Below, in pieces: positions 8,776 through 16,806 of a DNA stretch of 64,000 nucleotides; the stretch's first letter is position 1; each line of letters opens with the position of its first letter. The DNA comes from CAJBVG01 sp943371425 (GTDB taxonomy: Bacteria; Bacteroidota; Bacteroidia; Sphingobacteriales; Sphingobacteriaceae): contig CALRUR010000007.1 in assembly GCA_943371425.1 (NCBI GenBank), positions 95,467 through 159,466 on the forward strand, in the 5' to 3' direction. The notes under the pieces were generated by a model. The model was not told where the DNA came from. It did not search any database and saw nothing but the letters and a program-made list of their open reading frames with translations. Position numbers and translations under genes: made by a program.

Positions 8776-9710
8776 CTGAATGCTGCACTTGCAATTAATG
8801 AGCGAGTTAATCCATCTGCTCTTACTTTACGCACAACTAATGGAAAGGCAATTGTTAAATCAATAGCCTTATTATTTTTTAGTTGATGAGATGAATTTCC
8901 AATTACATTTAAAGTTAATCCGTTTGAGTTTGGCAAATCGCTCTCTATACTTGTAATAGGGTCTTGCACCCTGTCATTCTGCACTCTATAAATAGCCAAT
9001 ACACTTGGAGTGACTTTCCATTTTTCATTTACATTGATATTTCTTTCTGCTTTCAAAATTGCATCATCACCTCTGAACAATTTATAGGAACCAAAATAGT
9101 TGGCAGCATCTGCATTATTAAGCCAATCTGCAGAGCTAGCCAAAAAAGAGTTTTCGTTAGAAGAGATTAATACTTTTTGATAGGCGGTTGTGAAATTCCA
9201 TTGTTTGTATTGATACACGAAACCAAGTATACCATCAAAAGTACCTAAGCTTGTTTGGTAAGGCATTGGCAATGCTTTTCCCTTATCACTTAAGTTCGAA
9301 TTATTAACCGGAATTTTAAAACCTATAATTGTATTGATGGAAGAACGCTCATTTATTTTTTTATAAATGGTAGTACTTAGAGATAAGTCGCCGATGCCAT
9401 TGGTGTTTGCAATATTTCCGAGGTTTACTAAATACGGTACTTTTAATTGTAAGTAAATTGCTGTGTTTACTTTCCAGTTTAGTTCTGCTGCACTAACTAA
9501 GTGTAATGTATTTTGCTCGCCAAGGCCAACACTTTGACTTATTTTAAAATTAATGGAAGATGTTTTTTCGATAGTAGTTTTCAGGCTATCGCCTGTATAT
9601 AAATGAGGAGCACCCATGGTACATACACCGGCATCGCTGCAACCTTGGGCAATTGTTTGAATAGAATAGAGAAATAAGAAAATAGAAAAAAGTAAGAAGC
9701 GAATCTTCAT
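8769..9710 (-). CDS. Outer-membrane beta-barrel-like secreted protein
   Basis: The 313-residue protein has a signal peptide (residues 1-21, ending SIQTIAQ) and then alternating hydrophobic/polar strands through to a C-terminal phenylalanine (AAFRF), as in outer-membrane barrels. An early Cys pair (GCSDAGVC) and a SIGLGEQN-like region resemble Bacteroidota transporter-like barrels of the phenol-degradation MetA-like group. No catalytic motif is visible. It lies downstream of a lipoprotein gene that has its own terminator, so it is probably transcribed separately. The role, perhaps a channel or surface protein, is unproven. Confidence 0.6.
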   Translation of the reverse strand: MKIRFLLFSIFLFLYSIQTIAQGCSDAGVCTMGAPHLYTGDSLKTTIEKTSSINFKISQSVGLGEQNTLHLVSAAELNWKVNTAIYLQLKVPYLVNLGNIANTNGIGDLSLSTTIYKKINERSSINTIIGFKIPVNNSNLSDKGKALPMPYQTSLGTFDGILGFVYQYKQWNFTTAYQKVLISSNENSFLASSADWLNNADAANYFGSYKLFRGDDAILKAERNINVNEKWKVTPSVLAIYRVQNDRVQDPITSIESDLPNSNGLTLNVIGNSSHQLKNNKAIDLTIAFPLVVRKVRADGLTRSLIASAAFRF

Positions 9711-9787
9711 ATGATATCTGTTTTAACCAAATATCAACTTTTTTAATAATAAAAATGTAAGCCAGCCGACAAATAAGTAATTAAACA

Positions 9788-9818
9788 AAAAAGCCTCTCT
9801 AAAATTAATTAGAGAGGC
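9788..9818 (-). terminator. Rho-independent terminator for the lipoprotein gene
   Basis: A 10-base stem (GCCTCTCTAA / TTAGAGAGGC) with a 6-base loop is followed on the minus strand by a run of six T. It ends transcription of the lipoprotein gene at 9838-10266. Confidence 0.88.
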
Positions 9819-9837
9819 CATCTTTAAGCGTACAATT

Positions 9838-10266
9838 TTATTTTACATCAATATTTGTAAACGTTCCAGAAAGAGTTCCAGAAGTACTTGTGCTCGTAAA
9901 TACGCCTGTAGTTTTAGTGCTAGTAATAGCGCTAATGGTAACAGCTCCAGCATTAGCAACATATAAGGTAGTACCATTTAAATACGAAACCGCATTTAAT
10001 CCACCAACTGTATACAAACCTGCAGTATCGGCAGCTAAATTAATTTCAACCAACATTGCAGAACCACCTTTAAAAGCTTTAATGGTATTGTAACGCGAAT
10101 CAAAATAAGCAGAATCGGCCGTAACATTAGTAGTGCCATTGTCTGTTGTAAATACAAATGAACCTGCATTTGCTGTTTGTAAGGTGTTTTCTGCATCATC
10201 TTTAGAACATGCAGAGAAAATAGAGATGGTAGCTAATAAAATAGCCGAGTAAATTAATTTATTCAT
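9838..10266 (-). CDS. Small secreted lipoprotein (DUF6252-like)
   Basis: The 142-residue protein has a lipoprotein signal with the lipobox-like ISIFSAC (Cys20), so it is likely anchored at the cell envelope. The mature part is rich in Ala, Thr, Gly and Val and predicted mostly beta, ending SGTLSGTFTNIDVK, which resembles the DUF6252 group of Bacteroidota lipoproteins (a weak match). The gene has its own -7 element at 10288-10295, an inverted repeat upstream and a terminator downstream, so it looks like a single-gene regulated unit. Function is unknown. Confidence 0.7.
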   Translation of the reverse strand: MNKLIYSAILLATISIFSACSKDDAENTLQTANAGSFVFTTDNGTTNVTADSAYFDSRYNTIKAFKGGSAMLVEINLAADTAGLYTVGGLNAVSYLNGTTLYVANAGAVTISAITSTKTTGVFTSTSTSGTLSGTFTNIDVK

Positions 10267-10287
10267 TTGTTTAGTTTGTTTAAGCTA

Positions 10288-10295
10288 CAAAGTTA
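10288..10295 (-). promoter_or_regulatory. -7 promoter element of the lipoprotein gene
   Basis: TAACTTTG on the minus strand matches the Bacteroidota -7 consensus TAnnTTTG and lies 21 bases upstream of the start codon at 10266. Confidence 0.6.
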
Positions 10296-10314
10296 TGTGC
10301 TAAACTAATTTTGT

Positions 10315-10336
10315 ATATACCCAATGGAGGGTATAT
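10315..10336. promoter_or_regulatory. Operator-like inverted repeat upstream of the lipoprotein gene
   Basis: A perfect 8-base inverted repeat (ATATACCC, 6-base spacer, GGGTATAT) lies about 20 bases upstream of the -7 element, where a -33 box would sit. Its size and position suit a dimeric regulator, but it has no flanking T-run to be a terminator. The binding protein is unknown. Confidence 0.4.
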
Positions 10337-10411
10337 GTGTGTACGTATTGCAGCGTATTTGTTTTGAATACATCATAAGCGATATATAGTCTTCAACAAT
10401 AATTAAGGAGT

Positions 10412-10540
10412 ATGCAATTGTTAATGCAACAAACTGCAACCCAAAATTTATCGTTAGAGACTTTACAAAATGGATTGTATTTTGTGGAAGCTATTTTTGA
10501 GAACGGCGAAATTGGAAGAGCGAAAGTAATGAAGCAATAA
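10412..10540 (+). pseudogene. Relic of a T9SS type A sorting domain
   Basis: A 42-codon frame reads MQLLMQQTATQNLS, LETLQNGLYFVEAI and FENGEIGRAKVMKQ in succession, the typical last third of a T9SS C-terminal sorting domain (compare ISHLANGIYFLKL in the next gene). A stop at 10400-10402 closes the frame just upstream, and no cargo domain or signal peptide precedes it. It is best explained as the surviving tail of a deleted T9SS cargo gene. It still has a terminator 20 bases downstream. A small expressed peptide cannot be excluded, since AAGGAG lies immediately before the ATG. Confidence 0.7.
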
Positions 10541-10560
10541 ATAGAAAATAGTATTAGGGA

Positions 10561-10587
10561 AGCCTCGGAGATATTCGGGGCTTTTTT
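10561..10587 (+). terminator. Terminator behind the T9SS relic
   Basis: A 7-base stem (AGCCTCG / CGGGGCT, one G-T pair) closes an 8-base loop and is followed by six T. Its presence supports a former complete gene upstream. Confidence 0.75.
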
Positions 10588-10755
10588 GTGGTCAAAAAAT
10601 TTTAGGATGTTAAATTATGAGTATCATGAGCACTAAACCTCCTAATTACTGAGAAATTTATCGATTATATTATTGAATCGGAAATCGAATAGACTAAATT
10701 CCATTAGTGTAATTAAGCATTGTATTTGAATATAAAAAACTGTAACTTGGTGCAT

Positions 10756-12144
10756 ATGAAAGAATTGATTTTATGTTTGTTGACTTTATTTAGCTTGCCA
10801 AGCACAAATGCTCAGCATTTTAAATTATTCGTTGAGGGCAAACAACATTCTTTTCAAACCGATAATGGCTCAATACATATTAATAGTTTCGATTCAGTTC
10901 GTGTTTATGGTGCCGATAAGTGGATTTATAATTATAAGTATAACCAAGATTTAATTTTAGGTTATACTCCATGTAATAATTTGTTATTAAACTCTTGGTT
11001 AGGTAATTATTTTATTGAAAAACAAAATGGCTCTTATATATTTTTTAATCATGATAACGACTCCATTCTTATCCAAACGGATACTTCAAAAGGACCTTGG
11101 AAATTAATGAATATTGGTGCAAATTTTATACAAGCATCTTTCAACAAACAGAAAAATAACGATTCTACAATATTTATTAATTTTCAAGCAAAAGACACTA
11201 ATGGACTAAATATAAATCACCCAATAAACAACCAAGAAATAATTATTTCTAAGTTTAATGGAATTCTAAAAGCGTTGGATTTTTATCATTTACCAAACAC
11301 ATATGTATATAATAATGTAGGTTCTACAAACCCTAACAATGGAATAACGAACCTGAAAACCGATAGTATTTATAATTATAATGTTGGAGACGTATTCCAT
11401 ACTTATTATGAAGGAGAGTTTTGGAGTTATAGACAGCACCAGTTAATCAAAATCTATACTGAATGGATAATTACCTCCAAATCAGGTTTAAAATATTATT
11501 ATAAAGAACGAAATTTAGAACAAAAATTAGATGGCTATAATAATCCTACAATAACAGTTAAAGACAATACGATTATAAAAAATATTAGTTATACTCCAAG
11601 TTATTTGGATATAAATCCATATGTAAATATTATAAACAATTCTGGTAAGCCTTCATGGTCGGAATTGTATTTTGATAGTTCATTAAACAAGGTTGTTAAG
11701 GAAGTACTTGGTTTTGGTGCATGCAAAAGCAAGTCCACATATGGTGAAAGTAGAATATTTTGTTCTGGATTAGGCGAATTTAAAAATACCTATAGCGATG
11801 GTAATAAGAGTAAAAAAGTTATGCTGTATTACAAAAAAGGAAATAATAGTTGGGGCCACCCAATTAACTTCGATTCAGTTCGAAATGTGTTTTTCACAGG
11901 AATTGATTCTAAAGTAATAGATAATAATATAATAATACACCCAGTTCCAACTAAAAATGAATTAAATATCTTGAGCGATACTCCTTTCAAAACTTACTTA
12001 ATTTTAAATGCTTTGGGTGAAATGATAGAGGAAAAAAATTTAGGGAACAAAAATATAAATATTTCACATCTTGCTAATGGTATATATTTCTTAAAACTAA
12101 TTAATGAAGATAAGGTTATCACCAAAAAATTCATTAAAGAATAA
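10756..12144 (+). CDS. T9SS cargo protein with type A sorting domain
   Basis: From the ATG at 10756 the protein has 462 residues. A signal peptide MKELILCLLTLFSLPSTNAQ is followed by about 360 residues without a recognised domain, rich in Asn, Tyr and Ser. A C-terminal sorting domain follows (about 385-462; VIDNNIIIHPVPTKNELNI ... ISHLANGIYFLKLIN, ending KKFIKE). It should be exported and then secreted or surface-attached by the type IX system. A TTG at 10720 would add 12 residues before the signal peptide and is less likely. A phylogenetically narrow, low-complexity-like composition suggests a fast-evolving surface protein. Confidence 0.85.
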   Translation: MKELILCLLTLFSLPSTNAQHFKLFVEGKQHSFQTDNGSIHINSFDSVRVYGADKWIYNYKYNQDLILGYTPCNNLLLNSWLGNYFIEKQNGSYIFFNHDNDSILIQTDTSKGPWKLMNIGANFIQASFNKQKNNDSTIFINFQAKDTNGLNINHPINNQEIIISKFNGILKALDFYHLPNTYVYNNVGSTNPNNGITNLKTDSIYNYNVGDVFHTYYEGEFWSYRQHQLIKIYTEWIITSKSGLKYYYKERNLEQKLDGYNNPTITVKDNTIIKNISYTPSYLDINPYVNIINNSGKPSWSELYFDSSLNKVVKEVLGFGACKSKSTYGESRIFCSGLGEFKNTYSDGNKSKKVMLYYKKGNNSWGHPINFDSVRNVFFTGIDSKVIDNNIIIHPVPTKNELNILSDTPFKTYLILNALGEMIEEKNLGNKNINISHLANGIYFLKLINEDKVITKKFIKE

Positions 12145-12405
12145 ATTCCATGACATTCTTAAAATACAATTAATGTTTATCGCGAACTAGTAAAATTTCA
12201 TATTTAAGAGTTTTTATATACTAATACTCAATAAGGCAGCTAGATTTATCTATAACAATGCCCCACATTTCTATATGGCTTTGCGAAAAATAAAAATATC
12301 CCCTGAAAATGAACAAAAAGCTCCTGTTAATTAACCCTTTAGAATAATTTTCACTTTTTTGTTGAAAATAAGCTTTGAACCTGTATATTTGCAGTCCAAG
12401 AAAAC
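12145..12405. other. Intergenic region without a gene
   Basis: These 261 bases between the T9SS cargo gene and tRNA-Asp hold only the tRNA promoter at the right end. I see no reading frame with coding character and no clear terminator for the upstream gene. Confidence 0.6.
12359..12391 (+). promoter_or_regulatory. tRNA-Asp promoter
   Basis: A TTG at 12359-12361 within a TTTTTTG run (-33) and TATATTTG at 12384-12391 (-7, perfect TAnnTTTG) are separated by 22 bases. The expected start of transcription lies 5-10 bases before the tRNA. Confidence 0.8.
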
Positions 12406-12479
12406 GGAGTGGTAGTTCAGCTGGTTAGAATGCCTGCCTGTCACGCAGGAGGTCGCGGGTTCGAGTCCCGTCCATTCCG
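12406..12479 (+). tRNA. tRNA-Asp (anticodon GTC)
   Basis: A 74-base cloverleaf is present: acceptor stem GGAGTGG / CCATTCC (one G-T pair), D-arm with GTTCAGCTGGTTAGAAT, anticodon stem CCTGC / GCAGG around the loop CTGTCAC (anticodon GTC), variable AGGTC, T-arm GCGGG TTCGAGT CCCGT, discriminator G. The 3' CCA is not encoded. It has its own promoter and is followed at once by a strong terminator. Confidence 0.97.
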
Positions 12480-12480
12480 C

Positions 12481-12514
12481 AAAGCCTTAGAGAAATCTAA
12501 GGCTTTCTTGTTTT
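12481..12514 (+). terminator. Terminator of tRNA-Asp
   Basis: A perfect 11-base stem (AAAGCCTTAGA / TCTAAGGCTTT) with a GAAA tetraloop is followed by a T-rich tail, directly behind the tRNA. Confidence 0.9.
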
Positions 12515-12534
12515 ATAATAATTACAAATTTCAG

Positions 12535-12594
12535 TTGGTAAGACTACTAGTCCCGACTCGTTGGGAAGGTCGTGGGTTCGTTCCCGTCTACCAA
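12535..12594 (+). pseudogene. Degenerate tRNA relic
   Basis: About 60 bases align with a tRNA from the D-loop onwards: CAGTTGGTAAGA, an anticodon-like hairpin TCCCGA / TTGGGA, AGGTC, then GTGGGTTCGTTCCC in place of the T-arm. The outer TTGGTA and TACCAA can pair. The 5' acceptor strand and half of the D-arm are missing, the anticodon loop lacks the usual seven-base form with U33, and one T-loop base is lost. It is therefore not a working tRNA. It sits 55 bases after tRNA-Asp. Confidence 0.55.
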
Positions 12595-12676
12595 TAAAAT
12601 TCGCACAAGCTATTCCGCAAATTTTCTTTCTAGCTAAATGCTATTGCTTATGTAATATAAAACCATATTAAAAATA

Positions 12677-12708
12677 AAAAGCTCCAGCATTTAAATTGCT
12701 GGAGCTTT
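12677..12708 (-). terminator. Terminator of prfA
   Basis: A 9-base GC-rich stem (GCTCCAGCA / TGCTGGAGC), extended by A-T pairs, with a 7-base loop is followed on the minus strand by a T-rich tail. It lies about 30 bases after the prfA stop. Confidence 0.88.
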
Positions 12709-12739
12709 ATCTTATTAACAAAGTAAAATAATAGAATTA

Positions 12740-13819
12740 TTATACAGTCCCTTCTTTCATTCTCTCCGCGTTCTCTGCGAACTGTAATCCATCAATAATA
12801 TCTTGTATGTCGCCGTTCATTACCCCTGGCAAGTTGTACGAAGTCATGCCTATGCGGTGCTCTGTAAGCCTGCTTTGTGGGAAATTGTAGGTTCTTATCT
12901 TCGCCGATCTATCGCCCGTTGCCACCATTGTTTTACGCTTTTTAGAAACTTCCTCTAAATGCTTGGCGTACTCCATCTCGTAAATCCTCGATCTTAATAC
13001 GCCTAAGGCTTTCTCGTAGTTCTTCATTTGCGATTTCTCATCTTGGCACTGCGCCACAATACCCGTAGGTATATGCGTTAAACGCACCGCAGAGTAAGTC
13101 GTGTTTACCGACTGACCGCCCGGGCCCGATGAACAGAATAAATCTTTACGGATATCATTCGTTTTTAAATCAATATCAAACTCATCTGCCTCTGGTAATA
13201 CCACCACAGATGCTGCAGATGTATGTATCCTACCTTGTGTTTCGGTTGCCGGTACTCTTTGTACCCTGTGTACTCCAGATTCGTATTTTAACGTACCGTA
13301 TACATCTTCTCCAGAAACATTCAATACAATCTCCTTATATCCTCCTGCTGTTCCTGGTGTATAATCTACTAAATCAACTTTCCAACCTTTGGTTTCGCTG
13401 TAACGTTGGTACATTCTAAATAAATCACCAGCAAAAATACTCGCCTCATCTCCTCCTGTACCCGCTCTAATCTCTACAATGGCATTTTTAGCGTCTTCAG
13501 GGTCAATTGGAATTAACATCAAACGGATGTCGTCTTCCATCTTGTCTCGCTGTTGTATTAACTCATCTAACTCAGATTTTGCCATCTCTCTAAACTCTTC
13601 ATCCTTCTCCGTAGCCAATATCTCTTTGTTTGATTCTATATTACTCATTACATTACTGTAAATATTGTATTGAGCTACTATCTTCGATAAGTCTTTATAT
13701 TCTTTGTTGAGTTGAGCGAAACGCTTCATGTCGCTCATAGCATCTGGACTAGAAAGTTCTTTTTCTACGTCCTCGAAGCGGTTTTTTATGGCTAAAAGCT
13801 TTTCTAACATGTCGTTCAT
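12740..13819 (-). CDS. prfA: Peptide chain release factor 1
   Basis: RF1 ends translation at UAA and UAG. The 359-residue protein shows an N-terminal coiled-coil domain, the domain with RVPATETQGRIHTSA (the PAT recognition tripeptide typical of RF1) and the GGQ loop GPGGQSVN that catalyses peptide release. The start at 13819 is chosen over an upstream one at 13876: a GGAG lies 11 bases before it, and a -7-like TAATTTTG at 13847-13854 lies inside the longer frame. Its terminator is at 12677-12708. Confidence 0.96.
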   Translation of the reverse strand: MNDMLEKLLAIKNRFEDVEKELSSPDAMSDMKRFAQLNKEYKDLSKIVAQYNIYSNVMSNIESNKEILATEKDEEFREMAKSELDELIQQRDKMEDDIRLMLIPIDPEDAKNAIVEIRAGTGGDEASIFAGDLFRMYQRYSETKGWKVDLVDYTPGTAGGYKEIVLNVSGEDVYGTLKYESGVHRVQRVPATETQGRIHTSAASVVVLPEADEFDIDLKTNDIRKDLFCSSGPGGQSVNTTYSAVRLTHIPTGIVAQCQDEKSQMKNYEKALGVLRSRIYEMEYAKHLEEVSKKRKTMVATGDRSAKIRTYNFPQSRLTEHRIGMTSYNLPGVMNGDIQDIIDGLQFAENAERMKEGTV

Positions 13820-13846
13820 ATCCTGTAATTCTCCTTTAAAAGAATG

Positions 13847-13854
13847 CAAAATTA
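13847..13854 (-). promoter_or_regulatory. Probable -7 element of prfA
   Basis: TAATTTTG on the minus strand fits TAnnTTTG and lies 28 bases before the chosen start codon; no convincing -33 partner was seen. Confidence 0.45.
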
Positions 13855-13979
13855 AGCAAAAAACGCTTAAATACACGTATATAGAACCTAAATTTTAACA
13901 GATGGTTTTAGATTGATGCCTTTCTTTAATAAGCTATAGCAGCAAAATAGGTGTTAAATAGAAAGCATGGAAAATAAAA

Positions 13980-14003
13980 AAAGCCGATTGTGAAATCGGC
14001 TTT
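13980..14003 (-). terminator. Terminator of the XRE regulator gene
   Basis: A perfect stem (AAGCCGATT / AATCGGCTT) with a 4-base loop is followed on the minus strand by seven or more T. It lies directly behind the regulator gene at 14010-14354. Confidence 0.9.
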
Positions 14004-14009
14004 GGGTGT

Positions 14010-14354
14010 TTACGCAGGACGTATGCCCTGCAGTAACATGTTTAGTTTAAACTCTTGCTCTTTAATTGTTTTAATAATTTCACCAACCATCGGTGCGTTT
14101 TTTTCAATAAACTGATCGCGGGTGGTAGTAGCAGACTTAATATGTATTAATGCCTGAATTCTATTGGTAATAATTTGATCTACCTCTACGTCGAATAAAT
14201 TTGCCAACTTATTATAATTTTCCATAGTAGTTTGGCTATCGAAGTTTTCGATTTTAGAATACGCAGATTGTGTTAAACCAATTCTTGATGCTACTTCCTT
14301 TTGAGTATAGTTGCGCAATTCTCTTAATTGCTTTAATGTGATGTATGTATACAT
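14010..14354 (-). CDS. XRE-family helix-turn-helix regulator
   Basis: From the ATG at 14354 the protein has 114 residues. It carries a helix-turn-helix of the Cro/cI type near the N-terminus (LKQLRELRNYTQKEV, RIGLTQSAYSKIEN) and a C-terminal helical part with MVGEIIKTIKEQEFKLNML. A start further upstream at 14432 would add 26 residues unlike the family, so it is not preferred. It is monocistronic with a strong terminator. It resembles the regulator at 7749-8108 in design but not in close sequence. Target unknown. Confidence 0.85.
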   Translation of the reverse strand: MYTYITLKQLRELRNYTQKEVASRIGLTQSAYSKIENFDSQTTMENYNKLANLFDVEVDQIITNRIQALIHIKSATTTRDQFIEKNAPMVGEIIKTIKEQEFKLNMLLQGIRPA

Positions 14355-14567
14355 AAAATTTGAGTTTGGGTTATTTAATACACATTTTACAATATACATG
14401 CCGATAAATTTAGGAGGCTTGGCATTTGGCACATAGTGCCTAAAAACGTATAAAAACAGCGTTTTTGCAGCTTTTATACTTTCCCATTACTATAATAGTA
14501 TCCAAACAGTAAACTATTATTCCCAAAATAGAACAAAGGAAGCCCAGAAATATGATGATTAGGAATA

Positions 14568-15350
14568 TTATTCTCCAGTTTGAAGAATGAGTTGTTTATT
14601 CTTTAAGAAAAAATAAACTTGATTAGAAAATAAATAAGGTTTTTCATGCCCATTTAAATTGCTTGCAAGCGTATCTGTTTTTAGAGATTGATACGTAATC
14701 CAATAATTATTTTTTTGATAAAAAATTTTATTTGTTTCTACTTGCAAAATCTCATCCGCTAAAATTGGAATTGTTTTTTTATATCCACCAAATAAATCAA
14801 AAACAAAAATTCCATTTTTTTTATCTGCTAAAAAAAGTTCATCACCATATTCAATAATAACATGTGGATTTATTTTTTTTGATAACACTAAATACAAATC
14901 TCCGCTCTGAAATATTACATTTAACTGATCATCTAATTTCAACAAACGTCTGTTCAAATTATCGTACATCCACAGTCCATTGTTGTTTGATGATGCGATA
15001 GAGGATACCCAACCATCAGGATATTTATTTCTTATTTGCAAAGAATTAATTTCGGTTAAGTTTACATCCAAAAATTTAACAATGGCTTGGTCGGCATAAA
15101 ACACTACTACTCGCAAGGGGTTGCTCACATCTATAGAACTAATTTTGCCACTCTTTAAATCGGCGAACTTAGTATAACGTTGTATGTTGGTTTCGTATTT
15201 AGTGAGTATATTTTTTGCATCATAAAAATATACATTTCCAATTCTGTCTACTTTATAATCGATTACATCTTCTGCAATTATTAATTCTTTTTGTGCGAAT
15301 ACAAAAACAGAATATAAACTGATAAAGAAAAATAGAATTATTTTTTTCAT
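14568..15350 (-). CDS. Secreted beta-propeller-like protein of unknown function
   Basis: The 260-residue protein has a signal peptide (residues 1-19, ending FVFAQ) followed by repeated short beta-strand motifs with a WMYDNLNRRLLKLD-like blade, as in many six-bladed propellers. No catalytic residues are evident. It starts 2 bases after the lpxH-like gene, which itself follows the LUD gene by 3 bases, so the three form a tight operon. Similar genes beside UDP-diacylglucosamine hydrolases occur in other Bacteroidota to my recollection, but no function is known to me. Confidence 0.65.
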   Translation of the reverse strand: MKKIILFFFISLYSVFVFAQKELIIAEDVIDYKVDRIGNVYFYDAKNILTKYETNIQRYTKFADLKSGKISSIDVSNPLRVVVFYADQAIVKFLDVNLTEINSLQIRNKYPDGWVSSIASSNNNGLWMYDNLNRRLLKLDDQLNVIFQSGDLYLVLSKKINPHVIIEYGDELFLADKKNGIFVFDLFGGYKKTIPILADEILQVETNKIFYQKNNYWITYQSLKTDTLASNLNGHEKPYLFSNQVYFFLKNKQLILQTGE

Positions 15351-15352
15351 GT

Positions 15353-16102
15353 TTAAGATTCAAACTTTAGAAGTTCTATTCCGTGCTCATTCCATTTTGC
15401 ATAAGTTTTATGATGCACCCATTCTCCTAAATTTATATAACGGCTATTTTCATTGAGTTGTATGTTCAATGGTAAATGTCTGTGGCCAAAAATAAAATAA
15501 TCAAAATGTTCTTTTGCTAATACTTCTTTACTATAAATAGCCAGCCATTCTTTTTCTTCACCTAAAAATTGCTCTTTACTATCGTTGGCAATTCTGCTAC
15601 TCCTCGACCATTTGTCGGCAATCCATATCCCTAAATTCGGATGAATTCTTGCAAACAACCATTGGCATAATTTACTTGCAAACACTTTTTTCAAAAATTT
15701 ATAAGAATAATCACCAGGGCCTAAACCATCGCCGTGGCCAATTAATACTTTGTGTCCGTAATGTTCGCGAGTTATATTATCTCTATAAATTTTAACGCCT
15801 AATTCTTTTTCAAAATAATCAAACATCCACATATCATGGTTGCCAGTAAAAAAATATACAGGAATTCCACTGTCAACTATTTCAGCAATTTTACCTTGCA
15901 AACGTGCAAAGCCTTTTGGAATTACTTTGTTATACTCAAACCAAAAATCAAAAATATCACCCACCAAATAAATCTCTTTTGCATCTGCTTTTACAAAATC
16001 GAGCCAACGCACTACTGCTTTTTCTCTGGCCCTCGAACTTGGCGCATCTGGCACACCTAAGTGGAAATCGGAAGCAAAATAAATAGATTTATGTTCGTTC
16101 AT
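15353..16102 (-). CDS. lpxH: UDP-2,3-diacylglucosamine diphosphatase-like metallophosphatase
   Basis: The 249-residue protein has the full calcineurin-like metallophosphoesterase set in order: DFHLG, GDIFDFWFE, GNHDMW, GHGDGLGPGD and GHRHLP. This is the pattern of LpxH-type enzymes, which cleave UDP-2,3-diacylglucosamine to lipid X in lipid A synthesis at the inner face of the membrane. It is slightly longer than E. coli LpxH, as is usual in Bacteroidota. It is translationally close (2-3 bases) to genes on both sides. Substrate is inferred from family. Confidence 0.85.
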   Translation of the reverse strand: MNEHKSIYFASDFHLGVPDAPSSRAREKAVVRWLDFVKADAKEIYLVGDIFDFWFEYNKVIPKGFARLQGKIAEIVDSGIPVYFFTGNHDMWMFDYFEKELGVKIYRDNITREHYGHKVLIGHGDGLGPGDYSYKFLKKVFASKLCQWLFARIHPNLGIWIADKWSRSSRIANDSKEQFLGEEKEWLAIYSKEVLAKEHFDYFIFGHRHLPLNIQLNENSRYINLGEWVHHKTYAKWNEHGIELLKFES

Positions 16103-16105
16103 TTT

Positions 16106-16747
16106 TTATTGTTGATCATCAATTAACATTACAAATATTTCTCTTGGGCCGTGTGCTCCTAAAACCAAAGTTTTTTCTATATCGGCAGTTCTACTAGGTC
16201 CAGTAGTAGTACTAATCATGGAAGGTAATTTATCGTTGTACCTATTTTGCACTAAGGTTAAGGCATCTCCAATATCTGCACAGAGCTGCGAGGTAAATGC
16301 AATTACCACATGTATGTGTGGGTATATAGATAAACGTCTGCCAGCTTCGGATGCATTGGTTATAATTATACTGCCGGTTCTGGCTACTAATGCATCGCAA
16401 GTGGTAATGCCTACATTAGCTTGTTCAAAATTTACATCTGTTTGCTGTAGGTCGCTCATGTTATCTCTCAACCAAGCCAATGAATTTTCCCAGCAATAAA
16501 GTTCGGTCCATTTTCTTTCTACTACTAATTGTTGTAAGTCTGAAATGCATTGTTCTTTATCTTCACAAAACAAAAACTGCCCGTTAATTTTAGAAAATTC
16601 TTGAGCGAATTGAATCTCTAATAATTCATCTGATTGTTTATAAATAGGACCCGTTTCTTCTAGGCGTGGGTATGGATTGTCTGTTTTCTCAATCAGTGCT
16701 TTTCTGATTTGTTTCAACATTCTTTCTTTAGGGGTGGCTTCGCGCAT
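16106..16747 (-). CDS. LUD-domain protein (LutC/YkgG family)
   Basis: The 213-residue protein is a LutC/YkgG-type LUD domain, with the late motif DALVARTGSIIITNASEAGR, HIHVVIAFTSQL and the end STTTGPSRTADIEKTLVLGAHGPREI. In the classical lactate utilisation system LutC works with LutA and LutB, neither of which is here, so it may act with partners elsewhere or have another role. It is the first gene of a three-gene operon with the lpxH-like and propeller-like genes. Confidence 0.88.
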   Translation of the reverse strand: MREATPKERMLKQIRKALIEKTDNPYPRLEETGPIYKQSDELLEIQFAQEFSKINGQFLFCEDKEQCISDLQQLVVERKWTELYCWENSLAWLRDNMSDLQQTDVNFEQANVGITTCDALVARTGSIIITNASEAGRRLSIYPHIHVVIAFTSQLCADIGDALTLVQNRYNDKLPSMISTTTGPSRTADIEKTLVLGAHGPREIFVMLIDDQQ

Positions 16748-16770
16748 AGCACAAATTTAGTAAATAAATA

Positions 16771-16796
16771 GAAAAGGACGCTTACGCGTCCTTTTC
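16771..16796 (-). terminator. Terminator of the rsfS-ftsH unit
   Basis: A perfect 11-base stem (GAAAAGGACGC / GCGTCCTTTTC) with a TTAC loop lies 11 bases after the ftsH stop on the minus strand and separates it from the LUD operon. The T-run is built into the stem. Confidence 0.8.
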
Positions 16797-16806
16797 ATTC
16801 CTATTT

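Noticed and set aside
12409..12597. 62-codon plus-strand frame across tRNA-Asp and the tRNA relic
   Set aside because: It is only the translation of a tRNA and its terminator.
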